NCBI RefSeq assembly: GCF_013359695.1
Contig: NZ_JABFMU010000015.1
Coordinates: 1-64,000 of the forward strand
DNA: 64,000 nucleotides
Reading direction: 5' to 3'
Origin: Pseudomonas sp. C2B4
GTDB lineage: Bacteria; Pseudomonadota; Gammaproteobacteria; Pseudomonadales; Pseudomonadaceae
Shown: positions 9,224-18,126 of the stretch, piece by piece
Layout of the letters: every line of letters begins with the position of its first letter
Position numbering within the stretch: the stretch's first letter is position 1
Translations under genes and position numbers: made by a program
Notes under the pieces: generated by a model
What the model was told of the DNA's origin: nothing
Databases searched by the model: none
What the model saw: only the letters and a program-made list of their open reading frames with translations

Positions 9224-9317
9224 GGAATCGGCTTAATCGGCAGGGTGCAGCAAGGGGCTGCGGGGAAGGGCAGGTATCTTACCGATATCCACGATCTGCG
9301 GCGACCTGTGTGGCCTC

Positions 9318-9453
9318 TTCGCGAGCAGGCTCGCTCCCACATTGGTTAACGCACTTCCCCCCTGTGGGAGCGAGCCTGCTCGCGAAAGCGGTGCATCAGT
9401 CAACATGGATGTTGAATCTGACGGCCCCTTCGCGAGCAGGCTCGCTCCCACAG
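9318..9453. repeat. REP cluster, three copies
   Basis: Copies at 9318-9340 (reverse), 9364-9386 (forward) and 9429-9453 (reverse). The spacer between the second and third holds the inner palindrome CAGTCAACATGGATGTTGAATCTG seen in long-spacer doublets elsewhere in the window. Confidence 0.93.
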
Positions 9454-9469
9454 GTTGGACAGTGTGAAA

Positions 9470-9946
9470 TTACAGGCCCAGGTCCGACAGCCCCGGATGA
9501 TCATCCGGACGACGCCCCAGCGGCCAGTGGAACTTGCGGTCGCTTTCCTTGATCGGCATGTCGTTGATGCAGGCAAACCGGTTGGCCATCAAGCCGTTCT
9601 CGTCGAACTCCCAGTTTTCGTTGCCATAGGAACGGAACCAGTTGCCCGAATCGTCGTGCCATTCATAGGCATAGCGCACCGCGATGCGGTTATCGGTAAA
9701 GGCCCACAGTTCCTTGATCAGTCGATAGTCCAGTTCCTTGGCCCATTTACGGGTCAGGAAGCCCTTGGCTTCTTCACGGTTGTAGGCGAACTCGGCGCGG
9801 TTACGCCATTTGGTGTCCAGGGTGTAGGCCAGCGATACGCGTTCCGGATCGCGGGAGTTCCAGCCGTCTTCGGCCAGGCGGACTTTTTCGATAGCCGATT
9901 CACGGGTGAAGGGCGGCAATGGCGGACGAACTTCGGCGTTAGACAT
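9470..9946 (-). CDS. DUF1348 / SnoaL-like (NTF2-fold) protein
   Basis: 158 residues. Conserved pieces [35 protein letters not shown] and [10 protein letters not shown] identify the DUF1348 family of small cone-shaped NTF2-like proteins; no catalytic residue is established. It is cytoplasmic (no signal peptide). The TetR gene lies 54 bp upstream on the same strand, so the two probably form a regulator/effector operon. DUF1348 proteins often sit beside TetR regulators of redox or xenobiotic response; the substrate is unknown. Confidence 0.85.
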   Translation of the reverse strand: MSNAEVRPPLPPFTRESAIEKVRLAEDGWNSRDPERVSLAYTLDTKWRNRAEFAYNREEAKGFLTRKWAKELDYRLIKELWAFTDNRIAVRYAYEWHDDSGNWFRSYGNENWEFDENGLMANRFACINDMPIKESDRKFHWPLGRRPDDHPGLSDLGL

Positions 9947-10000
9947 TTCAAGTCTCCGTAAAATTAAAGTTCAAGCTAGTTGAAGGGCTTGATTAAGTTA

Positions 10001-10564
10001 TTACAGGTCCAATAACTTTCGCGCCATGCATTGCGCATTATCGGCGGCACTGTGATCACCCATTACAAGCGCCACGGTTATGGCGCCGTCAATCAGGATC
10101 AGCAGCTGTTTGGCCAGCAGTTGCGGATCCTCGGCGCCATGTTCGGTACACAGCTCGCACACGTAGTCGAGCAGTTTCTGTTTATGCTCTTTGGCAACCA
10201 GGCGAACCGGATCTTGCGGGTCGCCGGTTTCGCCGCTGGTGTTGATGAACGCACAGCCGCGAAAGCCTTCGGAAACGAACCAGGACTTGAGCACGGTGAA
10301 CAGGTTGAGCAGGCGATCGGCCGGGGTTTCGGCCTGGTCGACTGCGCTTCTGTACCAGTGCATCCAGCGTTGGTCCCGGCGTTGCAAGGCCGCGACGGTG
10401 AGCTCCTCCTTGTTGGCGAAGTAGCGGTAGATGCTTTTTCTGGAGACGCCGGCGGTTTTCACCAGAAGATCCATGCCGGTGGCAGCGATGCCACTTTTGT
10501 AGATCAACTTTTCGGTGACATCCAGAATGATGTCGCGTGTGTCGTTGCTAGTAATGTCGTTCAT
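10001..10564 (-). CDS. TetR/AcrR-family transcriptional regulator
   Basis: 187 residues. The N-terminal helix-turn-helix is at about 9-55 (DIILDVTEKLIYKSGIAATG, VSRKSIYRYFANKEEL), followed by a ligand-binding domain with RGCAFINTSGE, a pattern of the AcrR/TetR_C subgroup. The frame is open for another 500 codons upstream, antisense to pssA, but ATG 10564 starts the domain exactly. No ribosome site precedes it; a -35/-10 pair (TTGACC at 10595-10600, TACTGT at 10572-10577) places transcription start at or near the ATG, so the message may be leaderless. A perfect palindrome fills the promoter spacer and is the likely self-operator. It probably also controls the DUF1348 gene. Confidence 0.85.
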   Translation of the reverse strand: MNDITSNDTRDIILDVTEKLIYKSGIAATGMDLLVKTAGVSRKSIYRYFANKEELTVAALQRRDQRWMHWYRSAVDQAETPADRLLNLFTVLKSWFVSEGFRGCAFINTSGETGDPQDPVRLVAKEHKQKLLDYVCELCTEHGAEDPQLLAKQLLILIDGAITVALVMGDHSAADNAQCMARKLLDL

Positions 10565-10571
10565 GTGGCTA

Positions 10572-10600
10572 ACAGTAGAACGATCGTTCTCCTTGGTCAA
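10572..10600 (-). promoter_or_regulatory. TetR promoter with embedded operator
   Basis: On the minus strand TTGACC, a 17-bp spacer and TACTGT form a sigma-70-like promoter. The spacer and its edge hold the perfect 14-bp palindrome AGAACGATCGTTCT (10577-10590). The first gene codon lies 7 nt beyond the -10. This is a classic layout for self-repression by a TetR protein. Confidence 0.6.
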
Positions 10601-10628
10601 GAAAATATTTTTTGTCAGTGAAATGGCC

Positions 10629-10694
10629 TTCGCGAGCAGGCTCGCTCCCACAGAGGGAATGCATGTCAAATGTGGGAGCGAGCCTGCTCGCGAA
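10629..10694. repeat. REP doublet (REPIN), short spacer
   Basis: Inward-facing REP copies separated by AGAGGGAATGCATGTCAAAT, between the divergent tetR and pssA genes. Confidence 0.95.
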
Positions 10695-10780
10695 GAGGCC
10701 ATTACAGACGCTGACAAGACCGAAGCCCATCCATGGTGTAAGCTCTCAAACTCTCTGGATTCGACCCGATTGCGAGCCCT

Positions 10781-12124
10781 ATGCCGTTGCTTTTCAAACG
10801 TTCCCTGCTGCCCAAACTGCGCAGTTTTCCGCTGACCGCCGAAGCCGTCACCATCCTCTCTGGCGCTGCCGAGTTCCGTCGTTGCCTGCTGGAGAAAATC
10901 GCCAGCGCCACCCAGCGCATCTATATCGTCGCCCTGTACCTGCAACAGGATGAGGCCGGCCAGGAAATTCTCGATGCCTTGCACGCCGCCAAACTGGCGC
11001 GTCCGCAACTGGACGTGGTGGTGGTCGTTGACTGGCTGCGTGCCCAGCGCGGCCTGATCGGTGCCGGCAAGCAACCGGGCAACGCCGCCTGGTATCAGGA
11101 AATGACCCGCACCCATGAAAGCGTGGTGCCGGTGTACGGCGTCCCGGTGCAGACCCGCGAATTGTTCGGGGTGCTGCACCTGAAGGGCTTCGTGATCGAT
11201 GACTGCGTGATCTACAGCGGTGCCAGCCTGAACAATGTGTATCTGCACAAGTTCGACAAATACCGCTACGACCGCTATCACCTGCTGCACAACCGTGACC
11301 TGGCCGATTCCATGCAGCACCTGGTCCAGCATGGCCTGGTGGCTTCCAAAGCAGTGCATCGCCTGGATCTGCCGAACCTGCCGACCACCCGCAGCCTGCG
11401 CAACGACATCGGCGACCTGCGCAGTCGCCTCAAGCATGCCGCCTACGACACCACGCAAGGCACCACGGACAGGGGCGGCCTGTCGGTCTGCCCATTGCTC
11501 GGCGTGGGCAAAAACAACCCGCTGAACCGGGCGATTTGCGAGCTGATCGCCAGCACCCAGCAGCAACTGACTATCTGCACGCCGTACTTCAACCTGCCGC
11601 TGGCGATTATCCGCGAAGTCAACCGGGCACTCGCCCGAGGCGTGAAGATCGACATCGTGGTCGGCGACAAGACCGCCAACGACTTCTACATCCCGCCGAG
11701 CGAACCGTTCAAGGTCATTTCGGCGCTGCCATATCTCTACGAAATCAGCCTGCGCCGCTTCGCCAAGCGCCATCAGCGCAACATCGACAGCGGCCAGTTG
11801 AACCTGCACCTGTGGAAGGACGGCGATCACACCTACCACCTCAAGGGCATGTGGATCGACAAGCGCTACACCTTGCTGACCGGCAACAACCTCAATCCGC
11901 GGGCGTTCCGCCTCGATCTGGAAAACGCCTTGCTGATCGACGATCCGAAAGGCGAACTGCTCGAGCCGCGTCGCAGGGAACTGAAAGAGATCTTCCAGCA
12001 CACGACGCGCATAGAGCGGTATCAGGATCTGGAAACATTGCCGGAGTACCCTGCGGGTGTGGCGAAGTTTCTCAAGCGTGTGAGTCGGGTGCGGATCGAG
12101 CGGTTGCTCTACCGCATTTTGTAA
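10781..12124 (+). CDS. pssA: CDP-diacylglycerol--serine O-phosphatidyltransferase (PLD-type)
   Basis: 447 residues, close to the 451 of E. coli PssA. Two phospholipase-D motifs are present: HLKGFVIDDCVIYSGASLN (about residues 132-150) and HLKGMWIDKRYTLLTGNNLN (about 350-370), each with the H-x-K and downstream D/N residues. It makes phosphatidylserine from CDP-diacylglycerol and serine, the precursor of phosphatidylethanolamine, at the inner face of the membrane; family members are ribosome- or membrane-associated without spans. Single gene, flanked on both sides by REP doublets. The ribosome site before ATG 10781 is weak (GCGAG). Confidence 0.93.
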   Translation: MPLLFKRSLLPKLRSFPLTAEAVTILSGAAEFRRCLLEKIASATQRIYIVALYLQQDEAGQEILDALHAAKLARPQLDVVVVVDWLRAQRGLIGAGKQPGNAAWYQEMTRTHESVVPVYGVPVQTRELFGVLHLKGFVIDDCVIYSGASLNNVYLHKFDKYRYDRYHLLHNRDLADSMQHLVQHGLVASKAVHRLDLPNLPTTRSLRNDIGDLRSRLKHAAYDTTQGTTDRGGLSVCPLLGVGKNNPLNRAICELIASTQQQLTICTPYFNLPLAIIREVNRALARGVKIDIVVGDKTANDFYIPPSEPFKVISALPYLYEISLRRFAKRHQRNIDSGQLNLHLWKDGDHTYHLKGMWIDKRYTLLTGNNLNPRAFRLDLENALLIDDPKGELLEPRRRELKEIFQHTTRIERYQDLETLPEYPAGVAKFLKRVSRVRIERLLYRIL

Positions 12125-12131
12125 GAAAGCA

Positions 12132-12206
12132 TTCGCGAGCAGGCTCGCTCCCACAGTGGATTTGTGCTCGGCACATCACCCTTGTGGGAGCGAGCCTGCT
12201 CGCGAA
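12132..12206. repeat. REP doublet (REPIN)
   Basis: Inward-facing REP copies at 12132-12154 and 12184-12206 between the convergent ends of pssA and the imelysin-type gene. Confidence 0.95.
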
Positions 12207-12232
12207 GAGGCCCGCCAAAGCGCTACAAAAAC

Positions 12233-13057
12233 TCAGTTCAAACCCAGCTTCCCACGCAAGGTCGACAAGTCCTCAGCCAGCGTATTGACCGGCCCGACCA
12301 GCGCCTTGCGGTCGTTTTCCTTCACTTTGTCATAGGTCTCGAAACCGCCGCCCGGTGTCTTGTACTTGGCCAGAATCGTGTTCACCGTGGCAAAGTTCTT
12401 GTCCACTTTGGCGACGAACGCCGCGTCCTGTTTCTCGATTTGCGGACGGAACAGGTCGACGATTTTCTTCGCGCCGTCGATGTTGCCCTGGAAGTCGTAG
12501 AGGTCGGTGTGGCTGTAGCGATCCTCTTCGCCGGAGATCTTGGTCGCAGCCACTTCTTCCAGCAGGGCCGCGGCACCGCCGACGACTTTTTCCGGCGGGA
12601 AGGTCAGGCCGGCGACGCGGGTTTGCAGGTCCTGGACGTCTTTGTCCAGGCCGTCCGCCAGTTCACCGAGTCCTTTGGTGCTGTTTTCCGAGAACAGCGA
12701 GTACTCGATGCGGTGGAAGCCGGTGAAGTCTTCAGCCTTCACGCCTTTTTCGTGGTCGTCCACACGGGAGTCGATGGATGCATCCAGGTCACTGAACAGC
12801 TCGGCAATCGGCTCGATCGACTCGTAGTACACCCGGGTCGGCGCGTAGAGTTTTTTCGCGGTGGCCAGGTCGCCTTTCTTCACCGCGTCGGTGAACTGCC
12901 GGGTGTGGCTGGCCAGCTCATCCAGTTGTTCGGTGACGTAGATCTTGTAGTCGGAAATCGGCTGCACCAACTCCAGCGGCGCCGTCGCCGCGAAAGCCGA
13001 AAGCGGGGTGTTGAGCAAGCCTAGGGTCAGCATGAGTGCCAGTGGCGACTTTTTCAT
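12233..13057 (-). CDS. efeM: EfeM/EfeO-type periplasmic iron protein (M75 imelysin domain)
   Basis: 274 residues from ATG 13057 (MKKSPLALMLTLGLL...AFA signal peptide); the frame extends 30 codons further, but those codons overlap the efeB end. The mature part is one M75/imelysin domain with the conserved GFHRIEYSLF (H-x-x-E), which in EfeO/EfeM is a proposed iron site, and GEEDRYSHTDL. It has no cupredoxin domain, unlike the second copy in this operon, which matches the EfeM form described in Pseudomonas. It is last in the operon efeU-efeO-efeB-efeM and lies 19 bp after efeB. Role: periplasmic iron binding or delivery to the EfeU permease. Confidence 0.85.
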   Translation of the reverse strand: MKKSPLALMLTLGLLNTPLSAFAATAPLELVQPISDYKIYVTEQLDELASHTRQFTDAVKKGDLATAKKLYAPTRVYYESIEPIAELFSDLDASIDSRVDDHEKGVKAEDFTGFHRIEYSLFSENSTKGLGELADGLDKDVQDLQTRVAGLTFPPEKVVGGAAALLEEVAATKISGEEDRYSHTDLYDFQGNIDGAKKIVDLFRPQIEKQDAAFVAKVDKNFATVNTILAKYKTPGGGFETYDKVKENDRKALVGPVNTLAEDLSTLRGKLGLN

Positions 13058-13076
13058 GGAAGGGCTCCGTTGTGGA

Positions 13077-14375
13077 TCAGGTTGTTGTTTTTGGTTGAGT
13101 AGCGTTGAGCAGTGAACGACCGAGAAAGTCCTGGGCGTCGACGACACCGGGCAAGGTGAAGAAGTACCCGCCGCCGACTGGCTTGAGGTATTCCTCCAGC
13201 GGTTCGCCGTTGAGCCTCGTTTGCACGGTGATGAAGCCTTTTTCCAGATCCGCCTGGTAGCAGATGAACAACAGGCCCATGTCCAGCTGACCGTTCTTGT
13301 TCACCCCGTTGGAGTAGTTGAACGGCCGGCGCAGGATCAAGTTGGCCTGGGTCGCGGCGGTGCGCGGGTTGGCCAGGCGGATGTGGGCGTCGAGTTTGGT
13401 CAACTTGCCTTGCGGATCCTTGGCGTAGTCGGGCACCTCGGTTTCATGGCTGCCGCCCATCGGTGCGCCGGTGCTTTTGACCCGGCCGAGAATGCTTTCC
13501 TGTTCCTGCAGGGGCGTGCGGTCCCAGCGCTCGACAAAATTACGGATGATCCGCACGGCCTGATAGCTGCCATGAGCGGCCCAGGCCGGTTCATCGCTGC
13601 CGGGCTGGACCCAGACGATGCGGTCCATGGCGTTGCCATCGTTGGAATTGGGGTTGGCCGAACCGTCGCGAAAACCGAGGAAGTTGCGTGCGCTTTGCGC
13701 GGGTACGCCGGGTTTCGCCGGGGCCTGGGGTGGCACGCTGCCTTCCTGTTTCCAGCGCACCAGCAGCAAGTCCGGCAGGTTTTTCACGATGTCGCGCAGG
13801 GCATGGATGTTGGTGTCGGCGGTGTTGGCGCAGAACTGCAGACTCAGGTCGCCGTGGCAGCAATCGGCCTCCAGCGCGTCATTGGGAAAGCCGACCATGC
13901 GGGTCAGGCGCTTGGGTTTGACGTCCGCCAGACTGAAACGCTCATCGAACAGAGAGGCACCCACCGAGACGGTGATGGTCAGGTTATCGGGCGTGACGAT
14001 CGGGCCGAGAATCCCCGAATCCACCGGCGGCAGTTTCGGATCGACCTGGGGCACCGGGCCGCCTTTCATCAGAAACGCGATGCGCTCGTTGAGCGTGCGA
14101 AACAGTCGCTCCAGGTCTTCACGGTTACTGGCCAAGACATCAAATGCCACCAACATGCCCGACGCCGGGCGCGGGGTGACGATGCCGCTCTGGTGTTTGC
14201 CGTGGAAGTCGTGATGATCTTCGGTGCGGTCGCTGCTGGGAGCTTCGGTGACCTGTGCGGGGCTGGCCGCCATGGCCGGGCAGCTCAGCGCCGAACCGGC
14301 CAAGGCGACGCCGGCGGCGCCCATGCCCATCAATACACGACGGCGCTGGGGGTTGAATGACTCAGAATCGTTCAT
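13077..14375 (-). CDS. efeB: Deferrochelatase/peroxidase EfeB (DyP-type, Tat-exported)
   Basis: 432 residues. An N-terminal twin-arginine signal is present ([20 protein letters not shown], cleavage after AMA). DyP signature GFRDGSANP (about 229-237) provides the catalytic Asp. The proximal heme His is in [11 protein letters not shown], and a conserved Arg lies nearby. The enzyme is folded with heme in the cytoplasm, exported by Tat and works in the periplasm, oxidising Fe2+ or releasing heme iron. It is third of four genes in the operon, 18 bp after efeO. Length matches the family (about 420-430). Confidence 0.93.
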   Translation of the reverse strand: MNDSESFNPQRRRVLMGMGAAGVALAGSALSCPAMAASPAQVTEAPSSDRTEDHHDFHGKHQSGIVTPRPASGMLVAFDVLASNREDLERLFRTLNERIAFLMKGGPVPQVDPKLPPVDSGILGPIVTPDNLTITVSVGASLFDERFSLADVKPKRLTRMVGFPNDALEADCCHGDLSLQFCANTADTNIHALRDIVKNLPDLLLVRWKQEGSVPPQAPAKPGVPAQSARNFLGFRDGSANPNSNDGNAMDRIVWVQPGSDEPAWAAHGSYQAVRIIRNFVERWDRTPLQEQESILGRVKSTGAPMGGSHETEVPDYAKDPQGKLTKLDAHIRLANPRTAATQANLILRRPFNYSNGVNKNGQLDMGLLFICYQADLEKGFITVQTRLNGEPLEEYLKPVGGGYFFTLPGVVDAQDFLGRSLLNATQPKTTT

Positions 14376-14393
14376 TTGAAACTCGTCTTCTGC

Positions 14394-15593
14394 TTACAGG
14401 CCGGAAAGGCCAAGGGCGGGATCGATACCATCGAGTGCAGCGGCCAACACCTTGGCCTTGCCGGCGATCTGTTGGCGTTGTTCGGTGCTGACGCTGTCGT
14501 AGCTGGCGTAACCGTCGTTGACCTTGAAACCCTTGAGCTCGGCATCGAACGCTGTGAGGGCGTGGTCGATCTTCGGCAACAGGTCGGCGGCGGACTTGGC
14601 CAGCAGCGGACGCAGCAGTTCGACGACCTTGTGCGCGGCGTCGAGGTTGCCGGCGAAACCGTTCAGGTCGGTGTGGCTGTAGCGTTCCTCCTCGCCGCTG
14701 CTGGCGCGAACGTCGGCGAGGCTGTTGAGGTTGCGCACCACGCTGCTCACCAGTTGCTCCGGCGGCAACGACTGGGCCAGCAGCTGTTGCTTGAGGCTGG
14801 CGGCATCCGCGAGCAGGCGCTGGGCGACCGGTGCCAGACCGTCGAGGTTGCGTTGCTGGAACAATGCGTATTCGAGTCGGTGGAAACCGGTGAAGGCCGG
14901 GTCCTGCTCGCGTTTTTCGAAGTAATCGGCGCGGGCGTTGATGGCGTTGTCCAGCTCGGCCAGGCGTTGCGCCGCCGGGGCCAGCCGCTGGTAAGCGACG
15001 CGGGCCGGCACGTACAACGCTTGTGCCTGGCCCAAGTCGCCGGTTTCGATGGCGTGATCGAGGGCGCTGACGGCGTTGATCAGGGCGGTGCCCTGGCTGC
15101 TCAGGTACACGCGAAATTCCGATAACGGCCCGACGAAGGCCACCATTGAGGGTTTGGCCCTGGCGGCCGCATCCGACGCTGCCGTCGGGGTGACGTGCAG
15201 GGTGCCGCGCGGGTTGCTCAACAGGCCGCAGGTGATCGCGTAATCGCCGGGCAACAGGTTGGCGTTGATTACCTGGCTCAGGCCGGGGGCGATGTTTTCC
15301 CGCTCTTCGACCACCAGCACGCCGTCGAGGATTTCCCATTCCACGGCGCGATCGGAACGGTTGACGATCCGAAAGCTGGCGCGGCCGGCCGGCACCGTCA
15401 GCGCATTGGGTTCGCAACTGTGCGGGTGAATGGTCACCAGCACTTCGTCATGGTTGGCCTGGCGCTTGGCTGCGGCCATTTTCGAGGCGTAATAGAAGAG
15501 GCCGCCGGCGGCGATCATCACGATCACCGAACCGGCCACCGCCCAGCGCAAGGCGCGGGGAGGGGAAGCCTGGGTTGGGGCTTGATTTGGCAT
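14394..15593 (-). CDS. efeO: Iron uptake protein EfeO (cupredoxin + M75)
   Basis: 399 residues from ATG 15593. An N-terminal hydrophobic stretch (18-38, ALRWAVAGSVIVMIAAGGLF) without a clear cleavage site may be an uncleaved membrane anchor. The cupredoxin domain is about 48-130 (VTIHPHSCEPNALTVPAG ... GDYAITCGLLSNPRG). The M75 domain (about 145-395) carries GFHRLEYALF. It is thought to bind and hand on iron to EfeU. It lies between efeU and efeB, separated from efeU by a REP element that overlaps the efeU end. Confidence 0.9.
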   Translation of the reverse strand: MPNQAPTQASPPRALRWAVAGSVIVMIAAGGLFYYASKMAAAKRQANHDEVLVTIHPHSCEPNALTVPAGRASFRIVNRSDRAVEWEILDGVLVVEERENIAPGLSQVINANLLPGDYAITCGLLSNPRGTLHVTPTAASDAAARAKPSMVAFVGPLSEFRVYLSSQGTALINAVSALDHAIETGDLGQAQALYVPARVAYQRLAPAAQRLAELDNAINARADYFEKREQDPAFTGFHRLEYALFQQRNLDGLAPVAQRLLADAASLKQQLLAQSLPPEQLVSSVVRNLNSLADVRASSGEEERYSHTDLNGFAGNLDAAHKVVELLRPLLAKSAADLLPKIDHALTAFDAELKGFKVNDGYASYDSVSTEQRQQIAGKAKVLAAALDGIDPALGLSGL

Positions 15594-15640
15594 GGTTGCC
15601 CTTACTGACTGGAAACTGGAATGTGCTGGCCCGTGACCCT

Positions 15641-15740
15641 GTAGGAGCGAGCTTGCTCGCGATGAACCCACAGACGCCGCGGGGTATCAGGCACTACGCG
15701 TTATCGTTGACGACCATCGCGAGCAGGCTCGCTCCTACAG
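15641..15740. repeat. Long-interior REP doublet inside the efe operon
   Basis: Outward ends TGTAGGAGCGAGCTTGCTCG and TCGCGAGCAGGCTCGCTCCT enclose about 54 bp including GCCGCGGGGTATCAGGC. The REP cores end in GATG/CATC, not GAA/TTC, as in the element at 54752-54849. It covers the last 12 codons and the stop of efeU and lies 48 bp before efeO. Confidence 0.92.
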
Positions 15741-16561
15741 GGAGTGGTGGTGTTGGGGGCAGGAGCCGGGAGAAAGAACATCACCAACGCCACCAGCAGA
15801 TAAATCAGATAGGCGCCGAGGGTGCTGACGGTCGGAGCATCCTGGTAACCGAACATCCCGGCCAGCACCGAGCCCAGTGGGCCGTCCATCGGCAGTGTCG
15901 CGCTGATGTCGAAGAGTACGGTTTGCAGGTGATTCCACACGCCGGCCTCATGCAGCGCCTGTACCGAGTTGGCGAGGATGCCGGCGGCCACGACGAGGAT
16001 GAACAGGCCGGTCCAGCGGAAAAACGCGCCGAGGTTCAGGCGCATGCTGCCGGTGTAGATCAGGAAGCCGATGACGATCGCCAGGATCAGGCCGAGCAGG
16101 GCGCCCATCGGTGCCGCCGGGCCTTCGCTTTGCTGGAATACCGCGAGCAGGAAGAACACCGTTTCCAGGCCTTCCCGGGCCACGGCGAAAAACACCATGG
16201 CGATCAGCGCGGTCACCTGATGCCTGGAACCGGTCAGCGCCTGATCGAGGGACGCCTGCAGCGAATGCTTGATCGAACGCGCCACCTTGCGCATCCAGAA
16301 CACCATGGAACTGAGGATGCCGACCGCCACCAGGCCCACCACGCCTTCAAACAGTTCCTGTTGTTTCTGCGGAAACTCGGCGCTCACCCACTCCAGGCCG
16401 CCACCGACCAGCAGGGCAAGGGCGGCGGCGAGGAATACGCCGATCCAGACCGCCGGCATCCACTGGCCACGACCGGTCTGTTTGAGGTAGCTGGCGATGA
16501 TGCCGACGATCAACGCGGCCTCGATGCCTTCGCGCAGCATGATCAGAAAGGGAACGAGCAT
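15701..16561 (-). CDS. efeU: Ferrous iron permease EfeU (FTR1 family)
   Basis: 286 residues, about seven membrane spans. Two REGxE iron-transport motifs are present: LREGIEAALI at 9-18 and VAREGLETVFFL near residue 128. EfeU imports iron across the inner membrane with EfeO and EfeB in the periplasm. ATG 16561 gives the standard N-terminus MLVPFLIMLREG. First gene of the operon, with tandem Fur-like boxes 42-77 bp upstream. Oddity: the last residues CRSEPARDGRQR and the stop are encoded by a REP element, so the native C-terminus has been replaced or extended by the repeat. Confidence 0.93.
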   Translation of the reverse strand: MLVPFLIMLREGIEAALIVGIIASYLKQTGRGQWMPAVWIGVFLAAALALLVGGGLEWVSAEFPQKQQELFEGVVGLVAVGILSSMVFWMRKVARSIKHSLQASLDQALTGSRHQVTALIAMVFFAVAREGLETVFFLLAVFQQSEGPAAPMGALLGLILAIVIGFLIYTGSMRLNLGAFFRWTGLFILVVAAGILANSVQALHEAGVWNHLQTVLFDISATLPMDGPLGSVLAGMFGYQDAPTVSTLGAYLIYLLVALVMFFLPAPAPNTTTPCRSEPARDGRQR

Positions 16562-16602
16562 TCAGCACCGTGTCACGAATAGATAGGGAGCTAAGTTGTA
16601 AC

Positions 16603-16638
16603 ATAATGACACTCATTCCCAAATGGCAATCATTGACA
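16603..16638 (-). promoter_or_regulatory. Tandem Fur-like boxes upstream of efeU
   Basis: Two adjacent AT-rich imperfect palindromes, ATAATGACACTCATTCCC (16603-16620) and AAATGGCAATCATTGACA (16621-16638), resemble the Fur consensus GATAATGATAATCATTATC. On the minus strand a possible -35 TTGCCA lies inside the upstream box. Iron-dependent repression of the efe operon is expected. Confidence 0.6.
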
Positions 16639-16684
16639 TTTACCTGAACCTAAGCTGAACAACTCTGAATATCCCCCAAATCCC

Positions 16685-16772
16685 TGTGGGAGCGAGCCTG
16701 CTCGCGAAAGCGCAGTGTCAGTCACCCCTTTATCGAGCTCGGAGCCCTCTTCGCGAGCAGGCTCGCTCCCAC
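16685..16772. repeat. REP doublet, long spacer
   Basis: Outward-facing REP copies (GTGGGAGCG... and ...CGCTCCCAC at the ends) with a spacer of about 42 bp, between the divergent efeU and araC-type genes. Confidence 0.95.
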
Positions 16773-16859
16773 AAGGATTGGCTTGCCCACCGGCATCTGC
16801 GATGAGGTTTCAGCTACTATGCCCACCACCCAAAACAAGATCAGGGCACACCTCGCTCA

Positions 16860-17876
16860 ATGTCGGAAAAAGACACCATCTCCATTCAACTGGTGCGTGA
16901 AGCGCTGTTGCAGAGTTGCCCCCCGGGCGTCGCCACCGAAGAGGTGCTCGACAAAGTGGGCATCGATCCAGCCTTGCTGCACAGCAGCGTCGCCCGCGTA
17001 CCGGCCACTGCCTATGCACGGCTCTGGCGGTTGCTGGCGCGGCGGGGGGACGATGAGTTTTTCGGCATGGACCCGCGCAAGCTCAAGTCCGGCAGTCTCG
17101 AGTTTCTTTGCCGCTGTGCCATGGTCCAGCCGAGCCTGGCGGCGGGGCTGGCCAGCGGGCTGGAGTTCCTTTCGCTGATGCTCGAACGCATGCCTGCCGA
17201 ACTGGTTCGCCAGCAAAGCCTGGCGGAAATCGTGCTGGCGGAGGATGACCACGAGCCGCGCCGTGCTTTTACCTATTTCACCTACTGGATGATCGTGCAC
17301 GGGGTTGCGTGCTGGCTGGCCGGGCGACGGATACCGATCCTGGCCATCGAATTGCGTTGCCCAAGGCCGGATTTCTGCGATGACTACCAGGTGATGTTTT
17401 CCGAGAACCTGCGTTTCGATCGGCCGCGCACGCGGATGATTTTCTCCGCCGATTGCCTGGACCTGCCGATCAAGCGCACTGCCGAAGAGCTCAAGCGCTT
17501 CCTGGCCCATGCGCCAGCGAACATTCTGGTGAAATATCGTGATCCAGAGAGCCTGGCCAGCCGGATCAAGCACGATCTGCGGCAGCTGCCCGCCCAGCAG
17601 TGGCCGGAAACCGAAGCCCTGGCGCAACGCTTGTGCATGTCGGCGTCGACCCTGCGCCGCCGACTGGCCGAGGAGGGTCAGACCTACCAGGGGCTAAAGG
17701 ACAGCGTGCGCAAGGAGCTGGCGATTGTCTGGCTGGGGGAGCCGAGCATCAGCTTCGTCGAAATCGCTTCCCGATTGGGATTTGCCGATGCGAGTTCGTT
17801 CTACAAGGCGTTTCGCAAGTGGTCGGGGTCCAATCCGGGGCATTACCGCAGTTTGATCCTCAACGAAGCGACCTGA
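16860..17876 (+). CDS. AraC-family regulator (Arabinose_bd-type N-terminus)
   Basis: 338 residues. The N-terminal ligand domain (about 15-200) is the variable type seen in OruR/ArgR-like Pseudomonas regulators (PATAYARLWRLLARRGDDEFFG). The C-terminal double helix-turn-helix (about 240-330) shows LCMSASTLRRRLAEEG and IASRLGFADASSFYKAFRKW. It lies 250 bp upstream of and co-directional with the acyl-CoA cluster and is the likely activator of the branched-chain acyl-CoA genes. Ligand unknown. Confidence 0.85.
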   Translation: MSEKDTISIQLVREALLQSCPPGVATEEVLDKVGIDPALLHSSVARVPATAYARLWRLLARRGDDEFFGMDPRKLKSGSLEFLCRCAMVQPSLAAGLASGLEFLSLMLERMPAELVRQQSLAEIVLAEDDHEPRRAFTYFTYWMIVHGVACWLAGRRIPILAIELRCPRPDFCDDYQVMFSENLRFDRPRTRMIFSADCLDLPIKRTAEELKRFLAHAPANILVKYRDPESLASRIKHDLRQLPAQQWPETEALAQRLCMSASTLRRRLAEEGQTYQGLKDSVRKELAIVWLGEPSISFVEIASRLGFADASSFYKAFRKWSGSNPGHYRSLILNEAT

Positions 17877-17906
17877 TCCGGATTTTGTACTGAAGCAGCC
17901 GGCCCC

Positions 17907-17971
17907 TTCGCGAGCAGGCTCGCTCCCACAGGGGACTGCATTTCAATTGTGGGAGCGAGCCTGCTCGCGAA
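17907..17971. repeat. REP doublet (REPIN), short spacer
   Basis: Inward-facing REP copies separated by AGGGGACTGCATTTCAATT, between the regulator and the acyl-CoA ligase gene. Confidence 0.95.
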
Positions 17972-18126
17972 GAGGCCCTCACAGACGCTAAGTCTCTCGA
18001 AACCTTGGCCAAACCAGTCAAGCAACTTGATAACTTTGACCATTGCCCGTCACCCCGCGCGGAGCGAGTATTTCTCTGTTGGATAAGGTTCCCCAACCTA
18101 ATAAAAAACATAGAGGGATTCTGGCA

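Noticed and set aside
10001..12154. 717-codon minus-strand frame across pssA and tetR
   Set aside because: Only the last 188 codons are TetR; the rest is antisense to pssA, a usual effect of high GC.
18043..18126. N-terminal extension of the acyl-CoA ligase
   Set aside because: No ribosome site at the upstream codon; GAGGG precedes ATG 18127, which starts the normal protein.
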